In this document: piece by piece, positions 5,166-5,575 of the stretch
Numbering within the stretch: position 1 is the first letter of the stretch
Layout of the letters: each line of letters starts with the position of its first letter
DNA from: Chloroflexota bacterium
Lineage (GTDB): Bacteria > Chloroflexota > Anaerolineae > Promineifilales > Promineifilaceae
DNA: 5,575 nt
Direction: 5' to 3'
NCBI GenBank assembly: GCA_024640485.1
Contig: JAHEEY010000331.1
Coordinates: 1 to 5,575, forward strand
Notes under the pieces: model-generated
The model's input: the letters and a program-made list of their open reading frames with translations, nothing else
What the model was told of the DNA's origin: nothing
Database searches by the model: none
Program-made: the position numbers and the translations under genes

Positions 5166-5575
5166 TCATTCAGAAAGGGGGGGCGGCTCGACCGTCCGCA
5201 GCATCACCTGCCGGTTGACGCTCAGGAAACACAGTTTTGCCGCTGGGCGCTGCCCCAGCAGGGCGGTGACCGCCTCCGCGTACCGCAGCACCTGCGCCTG
5301 GTAATCCGTTTCGTGTAGTAGCTTTTCCAGACTCTCGATGTCGGCAGCGTAATCCGTCTTGAAGTCGATCAGCGTCCAATGCCCTTCCTTATAGTAGAGC
5401 AGGTCGATGATCCGGCGGGCCGGCTCCCCGTCCTGGATCAAATCATAAGGCAGCTCGTGCAGCCGGCGCTCGGCGCTGATGATCTCCCGGTAGATCCCCG
5501 CACGCTGGAACCGCCCCAGCAGCTGGCTGACCCGCCGCTGAGCGTCATCCAGCTGGGACTGCTCCGCCAGCCCGA
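5166..5575 (-). CDS. C-terminal PD-(D/E)XK nuclease domain of an AddA/RecB-like helicase-nuclease (5' part outside window)
   Basis: The frame is open from the window edge to TGA at 5168-5166, giving the last 135 residues. The fragment carries the RecB/AddA nuclease motifs in order: E40 in LHELPYD, D57 in RIIDLLYY, the catalytic D70-x-K72 of LIDFKTD, and Q94-x-x-x-Y98 (QVLRY). The end, AAKLCFLSVNRQVMLRTV, resembles the last strands of this fold. In AddAB and RecBCD this domain cuts DNA during processing of double-strand breaks ahead of recombination; other UvrD-like helicases and Cas4-like proteins share it. The neighbouring helicase domain would settle which, and it lies outside. The catalytic residues are intact, so there is no sign of decay. 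The gene is separated from the transporter operon by 247 bp and a strong hairpin, and I see no functional tie to it. Confidence 0.85.
   Translation of the reverse strand, partial: GLAEQSQLDDAQRRVSQLLGRFQRAGIYREIISAERRLHELPYDLIQDGEPARRIIDLLYYKEGHWTLIDFKTDYAADIESLEKLLHETDYQAQVLRYAEAVTALLGQRPAAKLCFLSVNRQVMLRTVEPPPLSE

Noticed and set aside
4921..5169. Minus-strand 82-codon open frame in the intergenic region
   Set aside because: It contains the terminator-like stem and the palindrome, has no good ribosome binding site and no recognisable protein features.

Overview
The window is GC-rich and coding-dense, and every gene I can support is on the minus strand, so it reads from right to left. It suggests a high-GC bacterium. 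The very Ala/Gln-rich adaptor proteins with repeated 'GPS'-type turns inside the coiled coil, beside a MacB-type ABC pair, remind me of Chloroflexota (Anaerolineae-like). That placement is inference from style alone; there is no rRNA or other marker gene here.

Layout in transcription order. (1) 5575-5166: the C-terminal 135 residues of a RecB/AddA-type PD-(D/E)XK nuclease domain, probably the end of an AddA/UvrD-like helicase-nuclease; the rest lies outside. It is followed by a strong hairpin without a T-run (5128-5158). (2) 5165-4919: a 247-bp intergenic region with a perfect 21-bp palindrome (5072-5092) and a weak -10-like box, the likely control region of the operon. (3) 4918-3329: a membrane-anchored HlyD/MacA/YknX-type adaptor of 529 aa. 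(4) 3328-3255: a 74-bp gap with a strong intercistronic hairpin. (5) 3254-1569: a second, paralogous adaptor of 561 aa. (6) 1568-1446: a 123-bp gap with a degenerate 17-bp tandem repeat that begins inside the last codons and stop of the second adaptor gene. (7) 1445-783: a MacB/LolD/YknY-type ABC ATPase. (8) 755-1: the N-terminal 251 residues of a MacB/YknZ-type permease, cut by the window edge.

Together genes 3, 5, 7 and 8 form one probable operon for a tripartite MacAB/YknXYZ-type ABC export or envelope-protection machine. Its main peculiarity is two tandem, diverged adaptor subunits serving one ATPase-permease pair. Both adaptors have an elongated helical hairpin with turn motifs at mirror-image positions around the tip (26- and 33-residue steps), which reads as a segmented coiled-coil arm. 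The substrate cannot be told from sequence. I do not see a wholly new system; the double adaptor, the segmented hairpin and the intercistronic repeat and palindrome are the points that merit attention.
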